From Parus major (taxonomy: Eukaryota; Chordata; Aves; Passeriformes; Paridae): DNA of 64,000 nt. The stretch lies in assembly GCF_001522545.3 (NCBI RefSeq), contig NC_031770.1, positions 2,740,619-2,804,618 of the forward strand. Reading direction: 5' to 3'. The number at the start of each line of letters is the position of its first letter. Position 1 is the first letter of the stretch. This document shows, in pieces, positions 36,770 through 48,270 of this stretch. The notes below the pieces were generated by a model. It did no database searches and was not told the DNA's origin. It saw only the letters and a program-made list of their open reading frames with translations. A program made the position numbers and the translations under genes.

Positions 36770-37160
36770 TGGTCTAATCACCACGTGAGATGTGGAGGGC
36801 GAGCTTGCCTTCAGCCCTAGAGCAGGATCTACGCGCCTGGCAATTGCCACATACATCTGAGAGCTTTCTCTGCTCCAAATCAGCTCTCCTCTTCCTAATA
36901 GACAGGGAGCTGGAAATCACGATAAGAACCCTGGCAGCGCGCGGTTTTTCTGGGTAGTCTCTCCATGGTTAATAAATGAGTTGGGTTTGATGGGAGCCGG
37001 GGCAGTGTTTTGGTTTCCAGGCCGCCGGGGGCCCAGCGCTGCATTCCTGCCGCTCCCTGGGCTCCCCTGGAACTGGCGGGGAGGTGTGGGTGAACAAGAT
37101 CAGACCCCTCGTCTGCAGGCACTGAAGCCACATGCAGCCTCCAGTGACCTCCCTCGCTTC
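36770..37160. promoter_or_regulatory. Small CpG cluster
   Basis: About 17 CpGs in roughly 390 bases, against a CpG-poor background. They include GCGCGCGG near 36938 and a GC-rich core at 37000-37095 (CCGCCGGGGG, AGCGCTG, GGCGGGG). The size is below a classical CpG island. It could be an enhancer, an alternative or non-coding promoter, or simply a GC-rich patch. Opposing open frames at 36895-37209 (minus) and 36981-37190 (plus) reflect stop depletion by GC content. No TATA or initiator arrangement is convincing. Confidence 0.4.
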
Positions 37161-37688
37161 CCACACACACGAAATTCATTGCTGGTTTAAGGGGAAAAAA
37201 AGTGAGCACTTCAGCTTCTTTTCAAAATAGAGAGAAACAATAGGGCACAGTGTAGTGAGTTCCAAGTCTTTTATCTTTCTACAGATTCAACCACGGTATT
37301 GATTCTTTATTGACCTAAACTGTCCTAAGCGTGGCTGTGGTTTTTTCTCATATAGTCTATGGGAGAGTTAAGGCACCTACTACTTTAATATTGATTTTTG
37401 TGAAAAAGGTGCAGGAAAGGGGGCAATTTGTGTCTGCAGTTGCTCTTCACTATAAAAGATACCATTGTTAGGAGCTTATAGCATTATATCAAGGGTCTTA
37501 ATCTGTAGCAATCTTTTTTTACAACTTAGAAATAGGCTTGGGCAAATGTGTTATTGGTGTTAATGATATTTTGAAGTGAAGAAAATTTGTCAGCCTTTCC
37601 AAGTAAAATGCTCAACTTAACCATTTGAGAACTTGACAGGTTTGTTACATCTGTTTGCAGGAATTATCTCTTTTGTTCCCCTGGAAGG
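37161..37688. other. Non-coding AT-rich sequence
   Basis: No gene is supported. Plain AT-rich sequence leading into a homopolymer. No long open frame. Confidence 0.55.
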
Positions 37689-37728
37689 AAAAAAAAAAAA
37701 AAAAAAAGGAAGGAAAAAGAAAAAAGAA
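37689..37728. repeat. A19 run and purine-rich low-complexity tract
   Basis: Nineteen adenines (37689-37707) followed by a G/A-only stretch to about 37728. No retroposed sequence is recognisable upstream. Length error in the assembly is possible at the run. Confidence 0.9.
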
Positions 37729-37734
37729 TGTCCG

Positions 37735-38180
37735 TTTGAATAAACAGTGATAATAATGTTATCTGAATAAATCTTTAATAAATCGAAATTATTACTGCAG
37801 GCTTAAATAAGCAGTAAGTTTTGACAAGAAGGGCATTATCATCTAATTATACTTACTTCATGAAAGAGAGGGGCAAGGGCCAACCTGTGAGCCGTCGAAA
37901 GCACAGTAATAGAGTGATCCCCTCCGCAGACTAAAGAAGGAGCCATCAGACAACAATAAAACACAGGCAGTGCTCTGTAAATTGCAACTGAACCCCTGAT
38001 TCACACAGATTCACCATCTTAATTGTTATGAAAACTAGCAGAGCGGGATGATAAGTGCATGGCAGAGCAGCCTCTGCTAAGTGGATGAGAGAATCCTGTG
38101 CCAGATATTTTATGGTATTCCTAAAGGTTTCTTTAATTATCAATTAGTCACTGCTGTACATTAGCTTCCTATTGGCTAAG
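37735..38180. promoter_or_regulatory. Candidate CNE-like block
   Basis: Repeat-free, AT-rich yet not low-complexity, with retained CpGs (near 37784, 37894, 37898, 37925, 38044). It is dense in homeodomain/FOX-like words: GATAATAATG, AATAAATC, TCTAATTATACTT, TTAATTGTTATG, TTTAATTATCAATTAGTCAC. No credible open frame. This is one of the better CNE-like stretches by texture. No alignment was possible. Confidence 0.4.
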
Positions 38181-40660
38181 TGCTCGGTGTGAGGGTCTGG
38201 ATCAGCATTTGCAAACAGGTGTAAAGATATAACTGATACTAAATTGCTTCCTTACTGTGGGCACCTGGTTTGCTAAGAACACTTAAGGAATTCCAAGACG
38301 ACACCTGCTAGCTGCTTTACTGGTGCATGTCTCGTGTGTTCTGCTGTTAGCTGATCCACTGGGTGGAACTGCAGAGAGCTGTGCCCACTGGAACACACTG
38401 CTTTTGTCATGGACACTCTGGGGAAAGCTGCATCTGCTCAGGGGAGCAAACCAAAAGTATTCTCTTGCCCTCCTCATGTGTTACCTGTGAGTTGCTACAT
38501 CTGGTATTCCTCTAATACCCACTATTTACCTTTTTTCCTCACCTAGAATCAGTAACCAGCAAAGTCATCATCTGCTAATGTCTGTAATCTTTTTGAACAA
38601 GTGATTTGTTTGGCAAACCAGGTTGGCTTGTTCAAAACCTGCCCTGGGCTCCCATTCATTTTACAGAAGGCAAAAAATTTAGGTCATCCTAATCTGCCAG
38701 AATTAAGGAATTAGCATCACTCTTCCTGGTCTTGGGTAACGTGGATTTGGAAGCACCATCTCCACAAACCAAGTTTCTGGTATGTATATACATAGAGGGT
38801 TTTGGATATATCTATATGTATATATATAAAATATGATATTTTAGACCTGTTAATTCAGACTGTCTCCTGCATGTAGCCCTTTTATATGTTTATTCATATG
38901 CACCCGACCACAATGAAATTTCCCCCATTAGATTCTTGTTTCATTTAGCATTCAGGGTATTTGAAGGATGAACAATTATCCCAAAGCTGTTCACCTGTGG
39001 CACATGTTGGGCAGGTACATCCTGAGCCCCAGCTCTGAGCCTGGCTGCTGTTGTGAGGGATGAGGCGGCACAAAGCCGCGGCAGCAGGAGGAGGACAGCC
39101 TCACCTACTCCCCATCCTTGCTGTGAGATGTGTCACATCTCACTTTGTCCCACAGGGCTCTCACAAGGCTAAAAATAAACAACGCTCAGGGATGTGGCTG
39201 GGTTTAGTTCCCATTCCTTCCTCTTCCTCTTTTGCCTTCGCACATGGGCTGGGCCAGCCTTTGGAGCACAAATGAGGAGGGTTTGGTGAAAACCGTGAGC
39301 AGCAAGGTCCTTAGAAAAGAGATGTTGAGACATTTTCAGCTGAAGTAATTGGCAATGCCCTACAGTTACTGCACGCACAAGGTGTAAATTTGCCTAGGTG
39401 TTGCTGCTCTAATGCAGCCTCTCCTGCTTATTTTATCATTTTCTGTATCATTCCCTACCAAGTGCCAACTCTGTAACTGATTTATAACTTCAGGTCCTTT
39501 TTTCACTCCTGCCAGCGAGCTGAACAAGTGGGATAAGGTTACAGCAAACAAGAGGGAAATTACTAGAGCTACAGTTTTAAGAGTCCACAAAGCCCAAGAG
39601 CAACAGAGAATCTGAGACATGAGAAGCTCTCCATGAGGAGAATGCCTGGAGTTATATCCCTCCTCGGCATAAAAACGTACAGACAAAAATGACTCACGAT
39701 GTGACTCAGAGAGAGGAGGTTTTATTTACACCACAGTACTTGGAAATAACATTTCCACTGATTCTATTCTGTTCAGCAATTGTGGGTATAAGCAAAAGGC
39801 TGTTAACACTTCTGTATGAATCAAATTTTTAAAAATCACTCCGCCCTTCAATCAGAACTGTTTTCTCACTTATGTGAATTAACCTACAGAACTGGCTCAT
39901 GAAATAATCTGTTTCAGTATCTATTACTGAATATGTCTTGGCCTGGATCCATAAAAGCATTTAGGAGCCTGAGTTGCAATGAAATCACTGAACAGAGGGG
40001 GAAAAAAAGTGAGTTATTCCTGGTTACTACAAAGAACTGTAGCACATTGCTCTTTTCTCTGGGCACACTGCAGGCTCTGACTCCCCAGCCAGGCTTTGTG
40101 TCTTCCAGGCTGGTGAGAGGAGGCAGCTGCCCAGCACTCCTGAAATGAGGTTCTTGGAGGTCCTTGGATGCTGGACCCTCCACGATGACTTTCTGTGGTT
40201 CCATGTGTGCTGTGCCAGGGCAGAAAAGTGATAGAAGGGAATTGCCACGTGAAATAGCATGGGACGGAGCTACCCCAGTATAAAATACACCTGTTTGCTT
40301 TGGGAGGGCAGTGGAACTGAAATGTATTCATTTTTTTCATAACATAGATAAATTTCTGGTAGAAATAAACCATTTGGGGGGAATTTTTTTCATCTAAATG
40401 TCTGCACCGCTGAAAAATATTTTGATAGGCATTTGGTTGCCATCCCCACCAACCTTTGTTTTTGTCAATGAAATAGACCATTTGGGACAAACATTTAGGG
40501 TGTGATAAGAGGCCAGGTGTGAGGAATGGGTGGAAAGGTGTGATGTCTCCAAACAGAACCAGCCTACAACACAGTCCAGGCAAAGGCCAAGGTAAATAAG
40601 TCACACTGAAACTGTCATAGCCCCCACAATCCTCACGTGTGGGTTTACACAAACCAGCAG
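38181..40660. other. Non-coding unique sequence, contains longest open frame
   Basis: No gene is supported. The minus frame at 40014-40652 is the longest in the window (212 codons), but it is rich in Trp, Cys, His and Ser, has no domain I recognise and is overlapped by other frames. Its appearance of a repeated peptide (two MVYF motifs) comes from ACCATTTGGG words near 40370 and 40478. A degenerate TA-rich patch (TATATATC-type) lies at 38781-38838. Confidence 0.5.
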
Positions 40661-40699
40661 AGCCAAGTTAACCTTAATTGTGTCTTGTTTAACTTGGCT
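40661..40699. other. 11-bp perfect inverted repeat
   Basis: AGCCAAGTTAA (40661-40671) and TTAACTTGGCT (40689-40699) are exact reverse complements around a 17-base spacer. A further AACTTGGCT copy follows at 40722-40730. It might be a hairpin or a duplicated binding site. About one such match is expected by chance in a window of this size, so it is recorded without a function. Confidence 0.8.
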
Positions 40700-41699
40700 A
40701 CAAATGGCTCACCCTTTCTGTAACTTGGCTCCAGTTGTAGATATCTCACCTTTCCATTACTGACCCCTCTTGTCTAAATTGTTTTCTTAATACAAATTAA
40801 ATGGTTTTGATCTGCTTTAATTTCCTAGGACTTTTTACAGCAGAAAATATTACAGAAAATACTTGTACTGATAGAAAGACTTATTTTAATTGAAATTGTC
40901 TTACATTTTCAATGAATAGACAGGTCAGTGGTTTTTAAAACCTGCTTCTTTTTGAAGGCAGTAGTACCAGAAAAACTGAAATTTGATGTGCTGGTTTTTC
41001 TGTGCATTCATTGGCAGAGGGAGCAGGAATGCAACTTCAGTGCATTTCTTAAATAATAAATATATTTAAACTGCAATAACCAGTCAATAATTCTTCTTAT
41101 TTCCCTTTTAGCATCATATTTCTTAATAGTGGCTTTAACATGTCAACAGTTTGTTACCGTGGTCCTGTGAAATTCTGAGAAGATGAAGTGTTTCCCTGTT
41201 TGAAGGCTGCACATTAAACCTGTGCCCTGTTTAATTGCCTTTTCTGGTGGTTTTATCTGTAGTGGAAGCCTCAGAGCTGCTGGTTAGCAGAAGGTTTTTG
41301 TCAGCTCTGCAGGGTGGGGAGCTCAAGGTGTGCTGCTGCCCATGGCAGCATTGGCACTCACAGCCCAGGGACTTGGCCCAGTTCTTGCAAAATTCAATTG
41401 AAGGGCTTCTGTTGACATGGGTGCATCGGCTCTTCCGTGAGGAGAGGGAGGAGTAATTATTTTCTGCACGTGGGGTGTCTCCCCAGGAACTGAGTCACTT
41501 TGTTTGCATGGTTAAGTTTGCACCTGAGTTTTCTTTATAACTCTGATTCTGTGTCTGTGCTTTAAAACCCCCAGAAATGCCAGGCTGGACTAAAGGGAGC
41601 CAATCTGTCTTTAATCCGGTGAGATACAGGTTAGGTGGTCTTGGAACCGTTCCCACTAAAGCAGGGGACAGCATTACAAGATCTACTACCATTTGTACT
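40700..41699. other. Non-coding unique sequence
   Basis: No gene is supported. The stretch 40800-41160 is AT-rich with TAAATAATAAATATATTT-type texture and no open frame. 41235-41456 is open on the plus strand from a non-ATG codon and shows no domain. Confidence 0.55.
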
Positions 41700-42260
41700 A
41701 ATTAGCAACTTTGCTGACAGCCTCTGGTGAGTAACTCATTACTGTCTATTTGTGAGCTTGGCTTATAAATCCCCGAGCAGCCAGACTGTGGGCACTGTTG
41801 TAGCACAATATTGTTGTGGTATAAGACCTTTTTCTCGAGCGTTAGCGAGTCTCTCCAAGCAGAGTGCTTCAAGTAGAAGTAGGTCAGTGGCATGGAGACA
41901 CAGCCCCCAAGTAAGGAGGACTTCCAATATTTCTTTTTCCCCCCCTCCCTTTTGGTCCTGAAGTAGAGATGAATAAAATCTGTTCGTTCTGGCACCGCTC
42001 TTGCTGATGCTGCTTGTTTCTCAGCGCATTTTAAATTTTCTCTGATTCGACCTTCACCCTTGCTTGTAGGCATGATATCACATATTTTAACATGCTTTTC
42101 TTCCCTCCCCTCCGTATCTGTGTTAGTCAGGCCCGTCGGAATTTTGAAGTACTTCTGCCACAATTCAACAAGAACGTTCTTTTTCAATTTCTGTAGGTAG
42201 ATTCTGCTATTCAGTGGTTTTCCCCCATCCTTTATCATAGGCTAGGTCTTTTCCATATGG
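41700..42260. promoter_or_regulatory. Strong candidate CNE-like block, open on the minus strand
   Basis: The most distinctive block in the window. It is repeat-free, keeps about 13 CpGs in AT-rich sequence (for example CTCGAGCGTTAGCGAG near 41834 and CCCGTCGGAATTTTG near 42130) and contains words typical of vertebrate ultraconserved regions. The minus strand is open for 178 codons (41702-42238). The conceptual product is Lys-rich with no signal peptide, transmembrane segment or domain that I recognise, and no flanking splice sites make it an obvious exon. I favour a conserved regulatory element whose stop-poor frame is incidental. An unrecognised coding or micropeptide exon is a minority possibility. 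Confidence 0.45.
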
Positions 42261-44479
42261 TAATGAATCATTCCCCCAGGAGGAGTATCATTTGCTCAAT
42301 TCAATGGACTCCTCACAATGCAGATACATGCATTTCTTTCACCTATCATTCTGATTTTAGTTTTCCTGCAGTTTATTGGCTTCAATCCGTATTTTCTTTG
42401 TGATCTGTTCTCTTCCCAACTCTGGTAGGTATCTCCCACTCCATTGTAGTGTGTGCTGCCCCGATGGCACCATCTGTACTTTCTGCCTCGCTCTGGAGCT
42501 CTTATCTACATATTTAATTCAGTCATTTCCACCATTCCCTCTCATGATTCCATTTTGTGTCTGTCCTGACCCTCTAATCTGGTTTGGTTTGGGTTTTCTT
42601 CAACATGCCCGTTGAGAAATAAAAGTGTTGACAATATTCTGTGCTGTGAAACTATTGCTGGGTGTTAAATAGAATAAAGAGGACAAGAATGAACAAACAT
42701 CTCTTAAGTGTGGGCTTAGGTGACACTGCAAGAGCAGAAAGGAGTCTCAGTTCTACAGGGCAGATTTTGCCTTTTATTTATACAGTGATTGGATGAAAGG
42801 GATGTGCCAGAAGCAAAGTGAGGTGGGGATTTTTATTGTTTTCATTATTTGTCTTCTTTAAATCAGCTTTTGCACAAGAGCTGAGATGGGCTGAGGGCAA
42901 AGGCAGCTGATTGCAAGCCAAGAGTCCTACGGTCCATCCTTTATTTCTGCCTCATTGCAAGACTGTGAACTGGAATGTTCCTTAGCTGTGGTTCCTCTGG
43001 TTTCCAAAACAAGCTGTTTTTACCTGGTTTATTCCCTTGGGGAGATGGATCCAGCACCACTGCAGTGAGGAGTCCTCACCAGTGGCATTTGTAGGGGCTC
43101 GTTTTGGATCATTGTTGACCTCATTTGTCAAAGACCTGTAAATTACTTAAGAGCTCTATGGATGAAAGAGAAATTACATTTTAAAAAAAACAAAACAGTT
43201 TTGGTACCTTAAAAATATCTCAAGATGACTGGCGCCAGATTCTTAAAAATAACAAATGATGGAGATTTTGCATCAGGACGTCCCCATGGGTTTGGCTGGA
43301 TGGGTTTCTAATGAGCAGGTCTTTTATTTCTGTGATATTCTGTATCTCTCTGCCACAATTACTCATGTGTGAGTCCTAGAGCCAAATCCTGCCCTGAGAT
43401 GTGTGTTTGCTTCTCCCATTGGCTTTCTTGAAAGCTGCAGGCATTTTTCCTAAAAACCATCATTTGGCCTCCAGTTGTACTGTGGTCATATTTGTCTGTC
43501 CAAAATGACTGTGGCTCTCCATTTATAATCTTGTAATTTGCAATCTTTATTGAGATACTGCCGTGGTTTTTCTTTCATTACTGGCATCTTATTGTAATAT
43601 TGATTTTTTGTTAAATGGAACTGCATTGGTAATTTTGGCTGGCAGCTTCTTGGTTTTGCTTGCTTTTGTACACTTTTTGAGGGTGGGAGAGTATTCCCTG
43701 CACTACATTGAAGCTGATTTCTTTGATCTGACTCTTGCATCTTATCTGTCTAAACAAATTTAATTTTTGCCTAATCTGTCTATGCAGTTCCCAATCACTC
43801 CAGTATCCAGGCACTAAATTACAGCCCTCTTCTGAGTGTTTTCTCCTCAGAACGATGCAAACTTCCTTCTTGAGTGACCCAGTCATTGTCATGCTTTTGT
43901 AAACAATCTCTTTTCTACCTATTGATTTCAGTCTAACATCAGTGACCACCCACTGTTCGAGATCAGGAGAGAAAAGAATTGTTCCACAGACATCCCCAAG
44001 CGTGCAGACACAAAGCCACAAACCTGCTTTGGGGGTGGACACCTCCTTCTGCAGAGCAATCCTCCTGGAGAGTGTCACAGGGGCTCACCCGCTGCTTCTG
44101 CAAGCCAGGGCGCTCGTTTGGCCACCTGGAGAGGATTTAAGGATCTGGACATGAAAAAGTGCCCCACGTGTAAACCCTAAAATACTTTGTGTCCTTTTAG
44201 CAAGTAGCTGGTGCCAGCAGCTGCAGCCAGCTCGGTGATTGTCACTTGCTGTGCCAAACAGGAGGTAAATTATTGGTGCTCTGAAGAGGCGAGTCCAGCC
44301 CGTATTTCTGCAGAAGCAACCCCATGTTTTTTGGTCAGAAAGAGAGGATGAAGCTCTCTCAGAGCTGGTGGTGGCCCTGTTACTGGCAGTGCCCAGGGAT
44401 GTGAGCACCCATCCCCAGTCTTGCTCTGGAACATGAAGGCTGTACCTCTGTGTGTGCCAGGTGTTTTTGTGGAAAGCAT
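42261..44479. other. Non-coding unique sequence
   Basis: No gene is supported. A plus-strand exon-like unit occurs at 42372-42424: a pyrimidine-rich acceptor ending TTTTCCTGCAG and a CTG|GTAGGT donor. It stands alone and such units occur by chance. Frames at 43611-44078 and 44085-44588 (minus, 155 and 167 codons) have no recognised domains and are overlapped by other frames. An A9 run lies near 43182. Confidence 0.5.
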
Positions 44480-44670
44480 TGAGCCACCATGGCTGGCGTT
44501 TGGTTAAAGGAAGTGATTCACACACCACAGATTTATTGTCAATTTTGTTATGCTTAAGGCAGGCGGTAATTTCAGTTTTCACTGCCATTAGCTAATAATA
44601 GTAATTAATTAGTAAATCGTGCCGTTGGGATCTCAGGGTGAACTAACAGGGAAAATGTAAATTAATAAAA
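44480..44670. promoter_or_regulatory. Candidate CNE-like block with TAATTAATTA palindrome
   Basis: AT-rich but complex sequence with the palindromic homeodomain-like word TAATTAATTA at 44602-44611, preceded by TTAGCTAATAATAG and followed by AAATCGTGCCGTTG, with retained CpGs. Paired TAAT cores of this kind suit paired-type or LIM homeodomain dimers, an established binding mode. Presence of the word alone does not prove binding. Confidence 0.35.
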
Positions 44671-45400
44671 AAAAAGACCACTAATGTTTCTGAGTTCCCC
44701 ACCACAGCTGAGGGTTTGTGTCTACCCCATCCCTCCAAACTGAATTTCTAGAGAGCAACTTATATTGCCCACAGCACTGTCTGGGAAGTATTGGAAACAA
44801 AATGAGGAGGTGCATCAGACAGGAGGTGTTTTGTTGTTTTGTTTTTTTCCCTGATTTTGCTGACTTCCCAGTAAGGAAGTTTTGGATACAGCACTAAGAA
44901 AGAAGAAAGCACTAAGATAAATCCAGGGTTTTCAATTCAAGGTCATTTTGAACCCTTTATCTGTCTGCAGAAGAAAGTGGGGGAGAAAATAATTAAAAAA
45001 TGTGAATTAGGCTGAGTCATTTTCACTGTGAATTGTTTGCAGCTGTCAGAATCAGATCTACATAGTTCACTATAGCTCAATTTCCTTTCCAAGTTAATAA
45101 CACATTGAACAAACATACTACACCAGACTTCTTCTTTTCTTTCAAATAACCTCACAGTGGATCTGCATTCTGAGTATAAAGAAGTCTCTATTAGCTGAGG
45201 CTATTTATAGAACATCAAAGGGCTGAAAGATAGTTAAAAATTAATCGATTACCATCAAATAACAGACGTTAAAACTCAGTGTATGAAATGCCTTCCCCTA
45301 GTGAATAAATTAAGGGGGAGAGGAGAAATGGGCACTGCTGATTTATGGGCTGGACAGAGGCAGGTGGGCACTTGCCAGTGCAGCCCCTCAGCACTCAGAT

Positions 45401-45442
45401 GGGGCTTTGGGGTGGCCCTGGACCTGATGGGGTGGGTGGGGG
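45401..45442 (+). other. G-rich patch, possible G-quadruplex
   Basis: Five G runs (GGGG, GGGG, GGGG, GGG, GGGGG) with loops of about 4, 16, 1 and 1 bases on the plus strand. The last three runs are tightly spaced (GGGGTGGGTGGGGG). The fourth run needed for a stable quadruplex lies across a long loop, so stability is uncertain. Confidence 0.4.
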
Positions 45443-46772
45443 AACACAAAATAAAGGGTGGAGGTGTCCAGCCGAAGCTGGAAGGCCTTTAGAAGGACCA
45501 GCTCCTGGAGTCCAGTGCCTGCTGCTGAATGGTTCCTGTCCAAGGTGGCACTGGGGGATGCACGGGTGGAAATAACTCTTTCTCTTCTCCATTTCATGGT
45601 CTTTTCTTTCTACTGAAACAGTTAAAAGTGATGGTGGGGCAGTGACACCACCTGTGTGTGGAAGGTAAAAAAACCTTGGGTTTGCAAAATATTAAGCTGC
45701 TTCTCTTATTTGGATTAGTAAAACGCTGCTCCGGCCTTTATACTCCTTGACTGTAATCATGCTGTGAAGGGAAACAAAATGTTTTATCAAACCAATAACA
45801 ATTATGGAAGGGAAGAGAAGAGCTTTCAGAAACATAAGTCATTCTTTGGGTGTGAAAGGAAGCAAAAGTGGAATTGGTTCCACTTAGTTCCCAAGTCAGA
45901 GAAAGCCCAGGATGCATTTGATGATGTGCTGATGTGTCTGCACAGCTCAGGTGAAATCTAGAATAGACATGGACTCAATTTTGTGATTTTTGGGTCCATC
46001 TAAGTCTGGGATAGTTTGTTATCACACCTCTGCAGAAAGTGGCTGGACCTCCTGGTTTAGAGATACCTTAGTGGGGAGAAAGGCATTTGATTAATTAAAG
46101 AGCAGTTTCTAAGAGAGGATGGTGAGTTTAACATCTGCCCCTGTTGATTGCTGACAGACTGTAACACACAGCTTACAATGCAGGGGAAGCCTTTATTTCC
46201 TCTTTTCTTGCCAAATATGCACATTTCCTAACAGAGGTGACATTTTTGGATGTCAAAACAAAGGTAGAACAGCAGAGCTTTTGAAACATCAAACTCAGAT
46301 GGAAAATGAGGATTTGGCATGGCTTAATTTGGGCTTTATTAATGCCTTTGGGGGAGAGGGATGCAAGAAAGATTAGGCAGATCAGAGCTTTAAAAGTCAT
46401 AGATCATTCATTTAATAGCTCTAATTCTTAAATACTTGAAGGGTTTCATAAAGCCATTCTCCTCAAGTGAAAACTCCTTTTCACTGTTGCATCTGGATCT
46501 CCCAACTTCTCAGAAGGAGCTTGGAGCTGAAAATCTCAGGCCCTTCCATCCAGCAGTGATCCTGCACCAGGGGGATATTTGGAGCCTTTGGAGGATCCCA
46601 CAAGGAGTTCATGTGCACCACAGATTCTTTCAGTGGAGGTGCAGATTGCATTATTTAGGTACTCACCAAATGGGACTTAAAGCCAAAAAAACCCCAAACT
46701 TTTCCATTCAGTTACATTTTCTGAAGTGCAACAGACTTAGAAAGACTGGATTTAAATGAAGTTGCTACTAGA

Positions 46773-46793
46773 TTTTTTTATTTTTTTTTTTTT
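46773..46793. repeat. T-rich homopolymer tract
   Basis: Twenty thymines interrupted by a single adenine, followed by AAAATCA. Simple low-complexity sequence. Confidence 0.85.
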
Positions 46794-48270
46794 AAAATCA
46801 ATTCTGGTGTTATAAGAAATTGATGGCTAGATTTCAAGGTGAATTTTACCTAAAACTGAAATATTGACTGAGGTGCTATTAATATTTTGAACTGTTTTCT
46901 ATCTCAAAAAGTGGTGTTTTTCACTGCACTGGACTTTGTCTTTTCCATAATCTGAAAATAATTTGCCCCACATTTATTTTAAATATTATAGTGCTATTTT
47001 TAAGCCAGCAGCGCCAAGGAGTTTTAATTGTATCTATTACATACTAAAGGAGTTTTCTGTAATAAAATCAATATCATAGGATAAATACTCTGAGCTAAGA
47101 ATAATAAGCCACTGATAATTTTGCCCATAGTAATCCTTTTTTACAGTCACAGGAGCTCTGGGAGAGGTTTTTCTACCCCAGCTCTTGATCTGCACCCCCA
47201 GCACAGAGCAGTGCCCTCAGGTGTGGCTCTGGGGTCACCTCATTCCCAAAGCAGCCTGGCTGATAAAACAGGGAGGGTGTTTCAGCCTTTCATTTATTTT
47301 TTTATATAGTTCTGGAGGGAGAGAGTGTTGGGTTTGGGCACTCAGACTCTTCACTGGGAGCCAGGAGCTTTGTCCTGCTGCTGTTGGGGCAGTGTCCCCT
47401 CCCTGTCTGAGGGTCTGGGATGGTGAAAGCCAGCTCTGACTGTCTGTAATGTATGGGAAAGGCAATTCCAATAACTCATTTTACAACCAAGTGATCATTT
47501 ATCCTACTAGCAAAATCTGTTCAACTCTGGTTGTATAGGTTAGACAGTAATAAAAGTTCAAGTATCCATAAAATTGCCATTGAACTGTAAATTAATGTGA
47601 GGTAAAGTTGTTGCCCAAGGGAATAACTGAGCTCCAGAAAGTTGTGTCCTAAATTAATTAATGCTGAGTTTGGCTCTGCCTAGGAAGAGAAAGAATGGGT
47701 TTTTGCTGGCCTTTGGTTGTTGAACTCAGATTTAGTTTTCAAGCAGAAGTTGCCATTGTCATCTCCATTCATTTAAACTGGATTTTGAAAATCAGAGAAA
47801 ACGCCAGGAAAAAATATGATTTACATGGCCTATTTATTTTTCTTCTTAATTTTTTTGTTGTTTGTTTTAAATGTATTATTATATCTGTTTGAATGGGTAG
47901 AGACAATTGATGTCCACACATTGTACTGGTCAAGTTTCCTTCTTGATTAATCATAGGTGGACATTTGCACTTCATGGGTGCTGCTCCTCATGGTTTGCTC
48001 ATCCTCTTAAAACTTTTGGATTGCCTTTTTTCTTTGTTTCTTCTTCACTGAAAAAAACCACAAAACCCCCTCAACCCCAGTGATACTTATTTAATAGGTC
48101 AGTTTTAGTTATTATGGATGAGGATTAATAAAAATTAATGTACTCAGTCCCACTGCCTTGGGAATCAGGTGCTTTTTAAGAAGTGGAGTAAAGAAGTTTG
48201 GGGTGTCTAGAGCTACACAAAGCATCACTGATGGATTTGTGCCATTCCCACAAGTGAGGAATCCCAAATT

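Larger units (their letters stand above)
44671..48270. other. Non-coding unique sequence with small low-complexity items
   Basis: No gene is supported. A G-rich patch at 45401-45442 has G-run spacing compatible with a quadruplex. A T-rich run lies at 46773-46793. AT-rich sequence at 46985-47120 resembles weak regulatory DNA. All open frames here are under 110 codons without domains. Confidence 0.5.

Noticed and set aside
40014..40652. Longest open frame in the window (minus, 212 codons)
   Set aside because: No recognised domain, irregular Trp/Cys/His-rich composition and other frames overlapping it. Frames of roughly 150-200 codons are about the chance maximum for 64 kb at this composition by a rough estimate. 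An apparent internal peptide repeat comes from a short nucleotide word.
42372..42424. Plus-strand exon-like unit next to the 42-kb CNE-like block
   Set aside because: Good acceptor and acceptable donor, open in one frame, but only 53 bases and without a second exon. Not separable from chance.
44085..44588. 167-codon minus-strand frame
   Set aside because: No recognised domain, overlapping frames in another phase, and its end runs into CNE-like sequence.
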